From Oleidesulfovibrio sp047973035 (GTDB lineage Bacteria; Desulfobacterota; Desulfovibrionia; Desulfovibrionales; Desulfovibrionaceae), in the NCBI RefSeq assembly GCF_047973035.1, contig NZ_JBKEBF010000005.1, positions 16,889 to 80,888 on the forward strand: DNA of 64,000 nt, given 5' to 3'. Below are positions 50,463-59,159 of this stretch, one piece after another (the first letter of the stretch is position 1; every line of letters starts with the position of its first letter). Made by a program: the position numbers and the translations under genes. The notes under the pieces are model-generated. The model did no database searches, was not told the DNA's origin, and saw only the letters and a list, made by a program, of their open reading frames with translations.

Positions 50463-51098
50463 ATGTTGTATGAAGTCGAGCTGAAATATACAGGTATTGA
50501 TTTTGCCGGATTGCGGGCATTGTTGCAGTATTGTAGTGCGCAATTTAGCCAGCGTCATTGGGAGCGTAATATCGTTTTTGATACGCCGCAATGTGATATG
50601 AGGCAAAAAGGGCAGTTGCTGCGCTTGCGGTCGAAGGAGTGGGCGCAGACGAGCGGACGCAGCCCGCAAAATGTTCTTACGCTGAAACTGCCGCCGCAGG
50701 TGGAGGTTCCGGACGATGTGAAAGTCTGGGACGAAAGAGAAACTCTTGTGAGTGATTTTGATTCTATGCGTAGCATTCTGGAAGGGCTTGGATACCAGCC
50801 TGCATTCCGCTACGATAAAATCCGTGAAGAGTGGTTTTGTGAGGGCGTAACAATTTGTCTGGACTCGCTTGTTTTTGGCGATGTGGTTGAACTGGAAGGA
50901 GAACGGGAAGCGATTTTCAAGGTTGCAGCTTTGCTTAAGCTGCCTTCTGATAAGGCCAGCACGGCGACATACTATGACCTGAATCGTGAATTCCGGAAGT
51001 CGGCAGGATTGCCGGAAGATGATAATTTTTATTTTTCTGATGAAAAAACAGCCCGTTCTTTGCTTGAACCGCATGGCGATGACTCTCGACATATATAA
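50463..51098 (+). CDS. CYTH-domain protein (class IV adenylate cyclase/triphosphatase family)
   Basis: 211 residues. The N-terminal signature E-x-E-x-K appears as YEVELK (residues 4-8), followed by beta-strand residues for a triphosphate tunnel (LLRLRSKE, LTLKLPP, YDKIREEWF, LDSLVFGDVVELEG). Family members are CyaB-type adenylate cyclases or inorganic/thiamine triphosphatases; the activity here cannot be decided. AGGAGCC precedes the start. Confidence 0.85.
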   Translation: MLYEVELKYTGIDFAGLRALLQYCSAQFSQRHWERNIVFDTPQCDMRQKGQLLRLRSKEWAQTSGRSPQNVLTLKLPPQVEVPDDVKVWDERETLVSDFDSMRSILEGLGYQPAFRYDKIREEWFCEGVTICLDSLVFGDVVELEGEREAIFKVAALLKLPSDKASTATYYDLNREFRKSAGLPEDDNFYFSDEKTARSLLEPHGDDSRHI

Positions 51099-51140
51099 TT
51101 GCGACACTATACTGCTGAGTAGGGAGGCGCCGTACAGCGT

Positions 51141-51455
51141 ATGAGTGACCATGATTTTTCCACCCGTGAAGAAGGTGACGTTCTTCTTGAAGAGGAAATA
51201 AAAGAGCCGCGCCGGTATAAGGTGCTGCTTCATAACGATGACTACACGTCTATGGATTTTGTTGTGTCTGTTTTGATGGAGATTTTTCGTAAGAATCGTG
51301 AACAGGCCATGACCATTATGCTGAGCGTTCATGAAAAAGGCGTAGGCGTGTGCGGCATATACACAGCAGAAGTGGCGGAAACAAAAGTGGCCAGAGTGCA
51401 TGCCCGTGCCCGTACCAAAGGTTTTCCGCTGCGATGCAGCATGGAAGAGGTGTAA
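51141..51455 (+). CDS. clpS: ATP-dependent Clp protease adaptor ClpS
   Basis: 104 residues. N-degron adaptor that delivers substrates to ClpAP. The core YKVLLHNDDYTSMDFVVSVL contains the substrate pocket (Asn-Asp and downstream Met), followed by VHEKGVGVCGIYTAEVAETK. It overlaps no gene and ends two bases before clpA. Confidence 0.96.
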   Translation: MSDHDFSTREEGDVLLEEEIKEPRRYKVLLHNDDYTSMDFVVSVLMEIFRKNREQAMTIMLSVHEKGVGVCGIYTAEVAETKVARVHARARTKGFPLRCSMEEV

Positions 51456-51457
51456 TT

Positions 51458-53746
51458 ATGATCGGCAAAAGACTCGAAGCCGTTTTATCTGTGGCTGTTA
51501 GCGAAGTAACAGCTCGTAATCATGAATATCTGACCCTTGAACATGTGCTGTATGCAATGACCCTTGAACCTCAGGGGATTTATATTCTTGAAGGCTGCGG
51601 AGCAGATGCGGATAATCTGCGTAAGCGGCTGGAAACGTTTTTTGATTCGCATCTGGAATCGTTGCCCGAAGAGACGCCTACTGAAGTTGTACAGACCTTG
51701 GGCGTGCAGCGCGTTTTGCAGCGGGCTGTTATGCAGATGCAATCATCCGGCAAAGACTCTGTGGAACTTGGCGATGTTCTGGCAGCCATGTTTGAAGAAG
51801 AAGACTCGTATGCATTGTACTTCCTGCGTGCTCAAGGCGTTGCCCGTCTGGATGTGCTGGAGTTTATTTCGCACGGCATGGGGGACTGGACGGAAGGCGA
51901 AGAAGAATTACTCGAAGAACCTGCCGCAGCGGGTGAAAAGTCCGGCAAAAGTTCTGCGCTGGAACAATTTACAGTAAATCTGACTGCACGTGCCCGCGAA
52001 GGGCATATTGATCCTCTGATTGGTCGTGCGCATGAGCTTGAACGTACTGTTCAGGTTCTTGCCCGCCGCAGAAAAAATAATCCGCTCTATGTCGGCGAGC
52101 CCGGTGTCGGCAAAACCGCCATTGCAGAAGGCCTCGCTTTGGGGATTGCCAATGGTGAAGTGCCGGATGCGTTTCTTGATGCAGAAATTTTTGCTCTTGA
52201 TATGGGAACGCTGCTTGCTGGCACCAAATACAGAGGTGATTTTGAAGCCCGCCTCAAAGCGGTTATTCGTGATGTGGGTAAAATTTCCGGTGCGATTCTG
52301 TTCATCGATGAAATTCATACCATCGTGGGAGCCGGAGCAACCAGCGGCGGCTCAATGGATGCTTCCAACATCCTGAAGCCTGTGCTTGCGTCGGGCGGTA
52401 TCCGTTGCATCGGCTCTACAACCTATGAAGAGTATCGTAATCATTTTGAAAAAGACCGTGCGCTTTCACGGCGTTTTCAAAAGATCGATGTACAGGAACC
52501 CACGCAGGACGAGTGTCTGGAAATTCTTAAAGGGTTGCGGCCGTACTACGAAGATTACCATGAAGTGCGCTATACACTGCCTGCCCTCAAGTCCGCAGTG
52601 GAGCTTTCTACCCGTTACCTGCAGGACAGGTTTTTACCGGATAAAGCCATAGATGTGATTGATGAAGCTGGTGCCGTATACAAGCTGAAAGGGCATGGTA
52701 GAAAGCGGAATTCAATCACTGTCAGCGATATTGAGAGAGTAATTTCCCGTATGGCCCAGATTCCCGCACAGCGCGTGAACGCCACAGACAGAGGGCGTCT
52801 GGCTATGCTGGAAGAGGACCTGCGTTCGGTGGTGTTCGGGCAGGATGAAGCAGTGGATTGCGTGTCCAAAGCTATTCTTCGCTCCCGTGCCGGATTGTCC
52901 AAGCCTGAGCGGCCAACTGGCAGCTTCCTTTTCTACGGGCCTACAGGTGTGGGTAAGACTGAACTTGCAAAGCGTCTGGCAGAGACTCTTGGCGTTAACT
53001 TTATTCGCTTTGACATGAGCGAATACATGGAAAAGCACGCAGTGGCCCGCCTTATCGGTGCACCTCCCGGCTATGTCGGGTTTGATCAGGGCGGCTTGCT
53101 GACCGAAGCCATCCGCAAGACCCCGCATGCGGTGGTTTTGCTGGATGAAGTTGAAAAAGCTCATCCTGACATGTTCAACATCCTGCTGCAGGTGATGGAC
53201 TACGCCAAGCTGACAGACAATACAGGTCGAAAAGCAGACTTCAGAAACGTTGTTCTAATTATGACATCCAACGCCGGTGCCCAGGAGATGGCTGCCAAGT
53301 CAATCGGATTCGGGGATGCTGACGTTCCTGATATGGCTGCCAAGGGTTTGAAGGCTGTGGAAAAACTGTTCAGTCCTGAATTCAGAAACCGGCTGGATGC
53401 ACTTGTCCCGTTCCATAACTTATCGCGTGACGTGATGCTGCAGATTGTGGATAAGTTTGTGGGCGAACTGCAGCAGCAGATGAAAGACAGACGGGTGACT
53501 GTACGCCTTTCCGACAAGGCGCGGGAGCGTCTGGCTGAAAAGGGGTATGACCCTGCTTTCGGGGCGCGGCCTATGGGGCGCGTAATCCGCTCGGGAATTG
53601 AAGATGTTCTGGCGCGTGAGGTTCTCTTCGGCAGCTTGCAGAAAGGCGGGGCCGTTAGAATCGGAGTACGCAAGCTATCTGCTTCTGATGCGCCGGATGA
53701 GCTTGGGCTTACTTTCCGGTATGAACCGCAGGCAGTTGCAAAATGA
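51458..53746 (+). CDS. clpA: Clp protease ATPase subunit ClpA
   Basis: 762 residues from the ATG at 51458 (MIGKRLEAVLSVAV); upstream codons of the frame overlap clpS. N-domain (1-145), AAA-1 with Walker A GEPGVGKTA and Walker B ILFIDEIH, AAA-2 with GPTGVGKTE and VVLLDEVEKAHP, and a C-terminal D2-small domain. It unfolds substrates for ClpP. clpP itself is not in the window. Coupled to clpS. Confidence 0.96.
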   Translation: MIGKRLEAVLSVAVSEVTARNHEYLTLEHVLYAMTLEPQGIYILEGCGADADNLRKRLETFFDSHLESLPEETPTEVVQTLGVQRVLQRAVMQMQSSGKDSVELGDVLAAMFEEEDSYALYFLRAQGVARLDVLEFISHGMGDWTEGEEELLEEPAAAGEKSGKSSALEQFTVNLTARAREGHIDPLIGRAHELERTVQVLARRRKNNPLYVGEPGVGKTAIAEGLALGIANGEVPDAFLDAEIFALDMGTLLAGTKYRGDFEARLKAVIRDVGKISGAILFIDEIHTIVGAGATSGGSMDASNILKPVLASGGIRCIGSTTYEEYRNHFEKDRALSRRFQKIDVQEPTQDECLEILKGLRPYYEDYHEVRYTLPALKSAVELSTRYLQDRFLPDKAIDVIDEAGAVYKLKGHGRKRNSITVSDIERVISRMAQIPAQRVNATDRGRLAMLEEDLRSVVFGQDEAVDCVSKAILRSRAGLSKPERPTGSFLFYGPTGVGKTELAKRLAETLGVNFIRFDMSEYMEKHAVARLIGAPPGYVGFDQGGLLTEAIRKTPHAVVLLDEVEKAHPDMFNILLQVMDYAKLTDNTGRKADFRNVVLIMTSNAGAQEMAAKSIGFGDADVPDMAAKGLKAVEKLFSPEFRNRLDALVPFHNLSRDVMLQIVDKFVGELQQQMKDRRVTVRLSDKARERLAEKGYDPAFGARPMGRVIRSGIEDVLAREVLFGSLQKGGAVRIGVRKLSASDAPDELGLTFRYEPQAVAK

Positions 53747-53756
53747 TTGTAACAAT

Positions 53757-53780
53757 GCCGGCGGGCGTCCGCTCGCCGGC
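53757..53780. repeat. Intercistronic hairpin between clpA and aat
   Basis: GCCGGCG and CGCCGGC pair around a short GC-rich loop. There is no T tract, so an mRNA processing or stability element is more likely than a terminator. Confidence 0.55.
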
Positions 53781-53791
53781 AGGAAGTAATA

Positions 53792-54508
53792 ATGCACGTA
53801 TTTGCGCTTTCAGATGAAATTGAATTTCCCGACCCGCATAGAGCCTCGGCAGAAGGGCTGCTTGCTATCGGGGGTGACCTTAGCCTTGAGCGGCTGGTCG
53901 CCGCGTATGCGAACGGCATTTTTCCGTGGTACGATGACGACACGCCTATTCTCTGGTGGTCGCCGGATCCGAGGTGTGTTCTCTACCCTTCAAAATTGCA
54001 TATCCCTGCAAGCCTTCGCAGGCGTATAAATTCCGGCTGTTTTACGGTTAGCCTTGATACCGCATTTGAAAGCGTTATTGCCGCTTGTGCCACCAGTCCC
54101 AGACCGGGCCAGCAGGGTACATGGATAGTGGACGAGATGATTGACGCCTACGTTAGTCTGCATGAGGCCGGAATTGCGCACTCGCTTGAGGTCTGGAGTT
54201 TTGATGATAAAGGAAGGCGGGAGTTGGCGGGCGGACTGTACGGTGTTTCTCTGGGGGGTGTTTTTTATGGCGAATCCATGTTTTTTCACCAGCCGGATGC
54301 TTCAAAAGTTGGCATGGTATGGTTGGTAAGCCTTCTGAAGAGGTGGGGCTTTCATATTATTGATTGTCAGCAGACCACAGACCACCTGATGCGGTTCGGG
54401 GCAGAAGAGTTACCTAGAGCGGCTTTTTTGCAGGAATTGACGATTGCCTTGCGTATGCCCTTGCGTGCTGGCAAATGGACTTTTCCTGAAGGATTCTGGC
54501 CTCTGTGA
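53792..54508 (+). CDS. aat: Leucyl/phenylalanyl-tRNA-protein transferase
   Basis: 238 residues. Adds Leu or Phe to proteins with N-terminal Lys or Arg, creating N-degrons for ClpS. FPDPHRASAEGLLAIGGDLS, YANGIFPWYDDD, LWWSPDPRCVL, and GGLYGVSLGGVFYGESMFF are all conserved. The gene completes a clpS-clpA-aat N-end-rule unit. Confidence 0.96.
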   Translation: MHVFALSDEIEFPDPHRASAEGLLAIGGDLSLERLVAAYANGIFPWYDDDTPILWWSPDPRCVLYPSKLHIPASLRRRINSGCFTVSLDTAFESVIAACATSPRPGQQGTWIVDEMIDAYVSLHEAGIAHSLEVWSFDDKGRRELAGGLYGVSLGGVFYGESMFFHQPDASKVGMVWLVSLLKRWGFHIIDCQQTTDHLMRFGAEELPRAAFLQELTIALRMPLRAGKWTFPEGFWPL

Positions 54509-54558
54509 GAAAAAGCAGACTGACTTTCTATTAAATGTATCCGGTTGAAAGTGCATAA

Positions 54559-54597
54559 CGCCCGCTTACGTTTTTAATTCGTAAGCGGGCGTTTTTC
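54559..54597 (+). terminator. Terminator after aat
   Basis: CGCCCGCTTACG and CGTAAGCGGGCG form a perfect 12-bp stem with a 9-base loop, followed by TTTTT. Confidence 0.9.
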
Positions 54598-54604
54598 ATT
54601 TGGA

Positions 54605-55090
54605 TCAGCTATTGTCCGCGGCAAGCGGCGGATGCTGTGCAAGATCGTAAAAGCCTTTGATGCCAAAGGGCAGGCTGTAGTTTTGCACATTTTCAAAATG
54701 TATAAAGCCGAGGGTCTTGCCTTCCGGAATGTCCGATAGCGCGGTTACTCCTTGCGGAACAGGCAGGGACAGCGGGCAGGCAGTGATGCACGTAAGGCGG
54801 CTGCCATAGCGTTCCTGCAGGTATTCTACAACGATATCTCTTTCCTGCGGGGTAAAAGCTTCAGCCACCATGCGTTTTACACCTTCGGCAGCGCCGGGGT
54901 TTTCCGGATCAAGAGGGGCACCTATCAGCTTGTCCCACGGATAATCAGCTGTTTCAGACGGTTCGGGGCAGCTTTTGAAAAGATGCGCCTCTACGTCGCG
55001 GCGGCCTTTAAAGGTCCGGATAGTAATACTGACTACGTGGATGCGGTCTATGGGTTCGTTTCCCTCTGCGGGGACGATTTGTACTTCCAT
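54605..55090 (-). CDS. Hypothetical protein
   Basis: 161 residues, soluble, no signal peptide. No family is recognised. It has a beta-rich start (IDRIHVVSITIRTFKGRRDVEAHLF) and four Cys, of which two are in TCITAC (about 117-122). PWDKLIGAPLDPENPGAAEG looks like a structured loop. Codon use and length support a real gene; it is alone, facing the aat terminator, with GGAGC shortly before its start. Confidence 0.65.
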   Translation of the reverse strand: MEVQIVPAEGNEPIDRIHVVSITIRTFKGRRDVEAHLFKSCPEPSETADYPWDKLIGAPLDPENPGAAEGVKRMVAEAFTPQERDIVVEYLQERYGSRLTCITACPLSLPVPQGVTALSDIPEGKTLGFIHFENVQNYSLPFGIKGFYDLAQHPPLAADNS

Positions 55091-55303
55091 AAAAAAGCTC
55101 CCTGTATGGTAACCTTGGTATCCAGTAATATTTTACTTCATCTGGTCACGATACTAGGCTATTTCCCCATGGCTGTGAAGTGCAGGCAGTTGTTTACTGA
55201 TCGGCTGTGAAAGGCTAAGTATATGCGATTGCTTTGTTTCAAGATGTCTTACGCGTTCAGACGGCACAATAGTCAATATAGTTTGTGATTTCAGGATAAC
55301 TGC
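55091..55303. other. Spacer between divergent hypothetical gene and uvrB
   Basis: About 210 bases likely holding promoters for both directions. No SOS (LexA) box matching the gammaproteobacterial CTG-N10-CAG pattern was confidently seen, and no hairpin stands out. Confidence 0.35.
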
Positions 55304-57355
55304 ATGCAGAAAAATACGTTTCGTATTGAGTCGGAATACCAGCCCAAAGGCGACCAGCCGGAGGCCATTGCACAGCTGAGTGCCAATATTACTTCCGGTG
55401 TCGAGCATCAGGTGTTGCTGGGCGTTACCGGATCGGGCAAAACGTTTACCATGGCGCACACCATTGAACAGTGCCAGCGGCCCGCCCTTATTCTGGCACC
55501 CAACAAAACGCTGGCGGCGCAGCTGTACAACGAGTTCCGCGAGCTTTTTCCGCATAATGCTGTTGAATACTTTGTCAGTTATTATGACTATTATCAGCCC
55601 GAAGCCTACGTTCCCACATCCGATACCTACATCGAAAAAGATTCTTCCATAAACGATAACATAGACAAACTGCGTCATGCTGCCACACACGCATTGCTGA
55701 CCAGAAAAGATGTTATCATCATCGCTTCTGTTTCATGCATTTATGGCCTCGGTTCGCCGGAATATTACGCGAAGATGGTTATTCCTGTGGAAGCCGGACA
55801 GACCATGTCCATGGACTCCTTGACGGGACGCCTTGTGGATATTCAGTACGAGCGCAATGACTACGACTTTCACCGTGGTACTTTTCGTGTTCGGGGCGAT
55901 GTGCTGGAAATCATACCTGCCTACCATCATGAGCGTGCTTTGCGGCTGGAATTTTTCGGGGATGAAATTGATTCCATCAAGGATATTGACCCGCTGACAG
56001 GGAATATCCTTGGCGACATAGGCAAGACCGTGATTTATCCCGCAAGTCACTACGTTTCCGACAGAGACAACCTGAACAGAGCTGTATCCGATATCCGTGA
56101 CGAATTGCAGAAGCGCCTTGCGGAGTTTAAACAGGGGAACAGGCTGGTTGAGGCGCAACGTCTGGAACAACGCACCATGCTTGATCTCGAAATGATTGAA
56201 GAGATGGGCTACTGCACGGGTATTGAAAACTACTCCCGCCATCTGGACGGACGTAAAGAGGGCGATCCGCCTTCCTGTCTGCTCGATTACTTTCCTGACG
56301 ACTTTATTCTTTTTGTAGATGAATCCCACATTACCGTTTCGCAGGTGGGCGCTATGTACAAAGGCGACCGTTCGCGAAAACAGACTCTTGTTGATTTCGG
56401 TTTTCGTCTTCCTTCTGCTCTGGATAACAGGCCGCTGGAATTTCGCGAGTTTGAAGAGCGCCTTAATCAGGTGGTGTACGTTTCCGCAACTCCCGGCAAG
56501 TGGGAGCTTGACCGCTCGGAAGGCATTGTTGTCGAGCAGATCATCAGACCTACTGGTTTGATTGACCCTGTCATCGAAGTGCGCCCTACAAAGGGGCAGA
56601 TGGAAGACCTGATGACGGAATGCCGCGCCTGCATTGCCCGTGAAGAAAGAGTTCTTGTTACCACGCTGACCAAGCGTATGGCAGAGGATTTAACGGAATA
56701 CCTGAACTCCATGGGAGTGAAATCCCGCTACCTGCATTCCGACATCGACACCATGGAGCGCATGGCCATTATTCAGGCTTTGAGGCGTAATGAATTTGAC
56801 GTGCTTGTGGGAATTAACTTGCTTCGTGAAGGGCTTGATATTCCTGAAGTGTCACTCGTGGCTATTCTGGATGCGGATAAAGAAGGCTTTTTGCGGTCTG
56901 TCGGGTCGCTTATTCAGACATTCGGCCGCGCGGCACGTAACGCTGACGGTCGTGTTATCATGTATGCAGACGCTGTTACCCGTTCAATGGCTGCAGCTAT
57001 GCAGGAAACAGAACGCAGGCGCGAAAAGCAGTCTCAATATAATGAAGAGCACGGCATTACTCCGGTAACAATCCGCAAGTCTCTGGATACACCTTTTGAC
57101 TCGCTGTACTCGGATTCGCAATCTTCCGGCAAAGGCAAAGGGAAAGGCCGCGGCAGGCAGGCAGCAGGTTCCCGTGTTGCAGAAACGCCAGAAGATAGTG
57201 CAAGTTACGGCATCAGCGCAGAGGAGTTGGGTAAACTTATTCAGCGCATTGAACGAGAGATGCGCGAAGCTGCCCGTGACCTTGAATTTGAAAAAGCTGC
57301 AGACCTGCGTGATCGGATCAAACTGCTTCGAGAACGGCTGATCCAGCAAGGTTGA
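55304..57355 (+). CDS. uvrB: Excinuclease ABC subunit B
   Basis: 683 residues. DNA damage recognition helicase-like subunit of UvrABC. Walker A GVTGSGKTFT, beta-hairpin YYDYYQPEAYVP, DEFIDESH-type motif FVDESH, helicase motifs (VGINLLREGLDIPEV, QTFGRAARN) and the C-terminal UVR domain (about 640-683) for UvrC binding. A Lys/Gly-rich linker (GKGKGKGRGRQ) precedes the UVR motif. Confidence 0.97.
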   Translation: MQKNTFRIESEYQPKGDQPEAIAQLSANITSGVEHQVLLGVTGSGKTFTMAHTIEQCQRPALILAPNKTLAAQLYNEFRELFPHNAVEYFVSYYDYYQPEAYVPTSDTYIEKDSSINDNIDKLRHAATHALLTRKDVIIIASVSCIYGLGSPEYYAKMVIPVEAGQTMSMDSLTGRLVDIQYERNDYDFHRGTFRVRGDVLEIIPAYHHERALRLEFFGDEIDSIKDIDPLTGNILGDIGKTVIYPASHYVSDRDNLNRAVSDIRDELQKRLAEFKQGNRLVEAQRLEQRTMLDLEMIEEMGYCTGIENYSRHLDGRKEGDPPSCLLDYFPDDFILFVDESHITVSQVGAMYKGDRSRKQTLVDFGFRLPSALDNRPLEFREFEERLNQVVYVSATPGKWELDRSEGIVVEQIIRPTGLIDPVIEVRPTKGQMEDLMTECRACIAREERVLVTTLTKRMAEDLTEYLNSMGVKSRYLHSDIDTMERMAIIQALRRNEFDVLVGINLLREGLDIPEVSLVAILDADKEGFLRSVGSLIQTFGRAARNADGRVIMYADAVTRSMAAAMQETERRREKQSQYNEEHGITPVTIRKSLDTPFDSLYSDSQSSGKGKGKGRGRQAAGSRVAETPEDSASYGISAEELGKLIQRIEREMREAARDLEFEKAADLRDRIKLLRERLIQQG

Positions 57356-57380
57356 TCAGAACTATTCCACCGGAACATAT

Positions 57381-58421
57381 ATGGAAAATACAAAACTGCG
57401 AGCGCGTATAATCAGGATGCGCAATAAAGTCGGCACGTTCTGGCCTCTGGTTATCAGCCAGCTCAGCATGTTTGTGGTCTTTTTTGTTGCTGTATTTGCG
57501 TACATGCATATCGAAGGCTGGGACTTTTGGGATAGCTGCTACATGGTGGTTATCACACTGTCCACGGTGGGCTTTCAGGAAGTGCATCCCATGTCTACGC
57601 AGGGGCGTATCCTTACAACTGTTCTGATATTAACCGGCGTTGGAAACTTTGCTTTTATTCTGGGTGCATTTTCGCAGATGCTGGTGGAAGGGAAATTTTT
57701 TAAAGCTTTCGGGAGGCGCAGGGTGCTTAAGTCCATTGCCAAATTAAGAGGGCATAGCATCGTTTGCGGCTATGGCCGCATCGGGCGGGTTGTTGCAGAG
57801 GAAATAATGCATGAGGGCGGTTCGGTAGTCGTTATCGAACAGGATATTGAAAGCGTGAAGTTGCTTGATGAACAGGGGATTTTGCACCTTTGCGGCGACG
57901 CTACCTCTGATCAGGTTCTGGAAGAAGCCAATATACGCCATGCAAGCAATCTGATCGCTGCTCTGGAGCTTGATTCCGCCAATGTGTATGTAGTTCTTAG
58001 CGCCCGCCAGTTTAATCCTGACCTGCATATTGTTGCCAGAGCAGGTGCCGAATCGCATATCAGCAAGCTTCAGCATGCCGGAGCCGATAAGGTTCTGTTG
58101 CCGCATCGCATTGGTGGCCTGCGCATGGCCCAGTCTGTCCTGCGCCCCACAGTAACAAGCTTTGTGGAACTTACGCAGCGCGGGGGCGGGATGGATATTC
58201 AAATGGAAGAACTGCTGATTAATTCTGACTCTGAACTGACGGGTAAGGCGTTAATGGATTCCGGTATACGCGCCCGTTTCAATCTGATTGTCATTGCTGT
58301 GAAGGATAGTGAAGGCAATATGCATTTCAATCCGGCATCGGATTTTGTCATTAAGGCAGGGCATACTCTTATTGTGGTTGGTTCTACAGATAACCTTGCA
58401 GCATTTCAGAGCGTACTGTAG
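57381..58421 (+). CDS. Potassium channel with RCK domains
   Basis: 346 residues. Two membrane helices (about 21-42 and 75-98) flank a pore loop with filter T62-V-G-F65-Q66, where TVGYG is usual. A RCK_N (TrkA-N) Rossmann domain follows (about 120-240, VCGYGRIGRVVAEE; AGADKVLLP), then RCK_C (about 255-346). It resembles MthK-type ligand-gated channels. The changed filter may alter selectivity. 26 bases after uvrB. Confidence 0.85.
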   Translation: MENTKLRARIIRMRNKVGTFWPLVISQLSMFVVFFVAVFAYMHIEGWDFWDSCYMVVITLSTVGFQEVHPMSTQGRILTTVLILTGVGNFAFILGAFSQMLVEGKFFKAFGRRRVLKSIAKLRGHSIVCGYGRIGRVVAEEIMHEGGSVVVIEQDIESVKLLDEQGILHLCGDATSDQVLEEANIRHASNLIAALELDSANVYVVLSARQFNPDLHIVARAGAESHISKLQHAGADKVLLPHRIGGLRMAQSVLRPTVTSFVELTQRGGGMDIQMEELLINSDSELTGKALMDSGIRARFNLIVIAVKDSEGNMHFNPASDFVIKAGHTLIVVGSTDNLAAFQSVL

Positions 58422-58427
58422 CCGCAT

Positions 58428-59159
58428 ATGCGCACTGCGATTGTCATTTTACATTATGGCAGCCCGCAATTGACAGGGCGTTTGTATGCGCAGCTGCTGG
58501 GTGCGGACCCCAAGCGGGCTGATGATATTCTGGTTCTTGATAATCATGCCCCGCAGCCTTTTGAAGGGGCGTGGCATCGGACTGACCGGAATCTATACTG
58601 GGCCGGAGCACTGGAATATGCTCTTGCTTCGGTTCAGCGGCTCGGATACACGCACCTGTGGTTTTTGAATAATGACATTCTTTTTGAGACACCGCCGCCT
58701 GTTCTTGACAGAGCAGAAGTCCGCATAAAGCGGATGCAGAAACGCATAGCTTCTGTCGGCGTATATGCACCCGCCGTGGTGCGCAGCCCGTATCATGAAC
58801 ATATGATAGCCGATGCACGCTACCAGTTCCGGCGTGTGCCCTTTGTGGACGGCATTGCCCCGTTGATTAATATAGACTGCTGGCAGGCGCTTGGCGGTGT
58901 GGACTACGAAGGCAACGCTTATGGCTATGGCGTGGATATGTGGTTTTCACTGCAGGCGCATCGGGCAGGGTGGTCTGTTATTGTTGATCACGGTGTTGTT
59001 GTCAGGCACACATACCATTCTACAGCCGGAAAGATTGAAGGTTTTTTACTTAAAGCGGCTGCGGCGGAGCATGACTATCTTACTGCTCGTCTGGGGCCTG
59101 ACTATAAAAATACGCTTGCCGCATACAAGCGGCAGTTTATTGATGAGGAGTTCCTGTGA
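58428..59159 (+). CDS. GT2-like glycosyltransferase
   Basis: 243 residues. N-terminal nucleotide-sugar fold (TAIVILHYGSPQLT; ILVLDNHAP) with an NND motif (WFLNNDILF) in place of the usual DxD, and a later INIDCWQALGGVDYEGNAYGYGVD segment typical of GT2-related enzymes. The sugar and acceptor are unknown. Its stop overlaps the ligA GTG as GTGA. Confidence 0.75.
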   Translation: MRTAIVILHYGSPQLTGRLYAQLLGADPKRADDILVLDNHAPQPFEGAWHRTDRNLYWAGALEYALASVQRLGYTHLWFLNNDILFETPPPVLDRAEVRIKRMQKRIASVGVYAPAVVRSPYHEHMIADARYQFRRVPFVDGIAPLINIDCWQALGGVDYEGNAYGYGVDMWFSLQAHRAGWSVIVDHGVVVRHTYHSTAGKIEGFLLKAAAAEHDYLTARLGPDYKNTLAAYKRQFIDEEFL

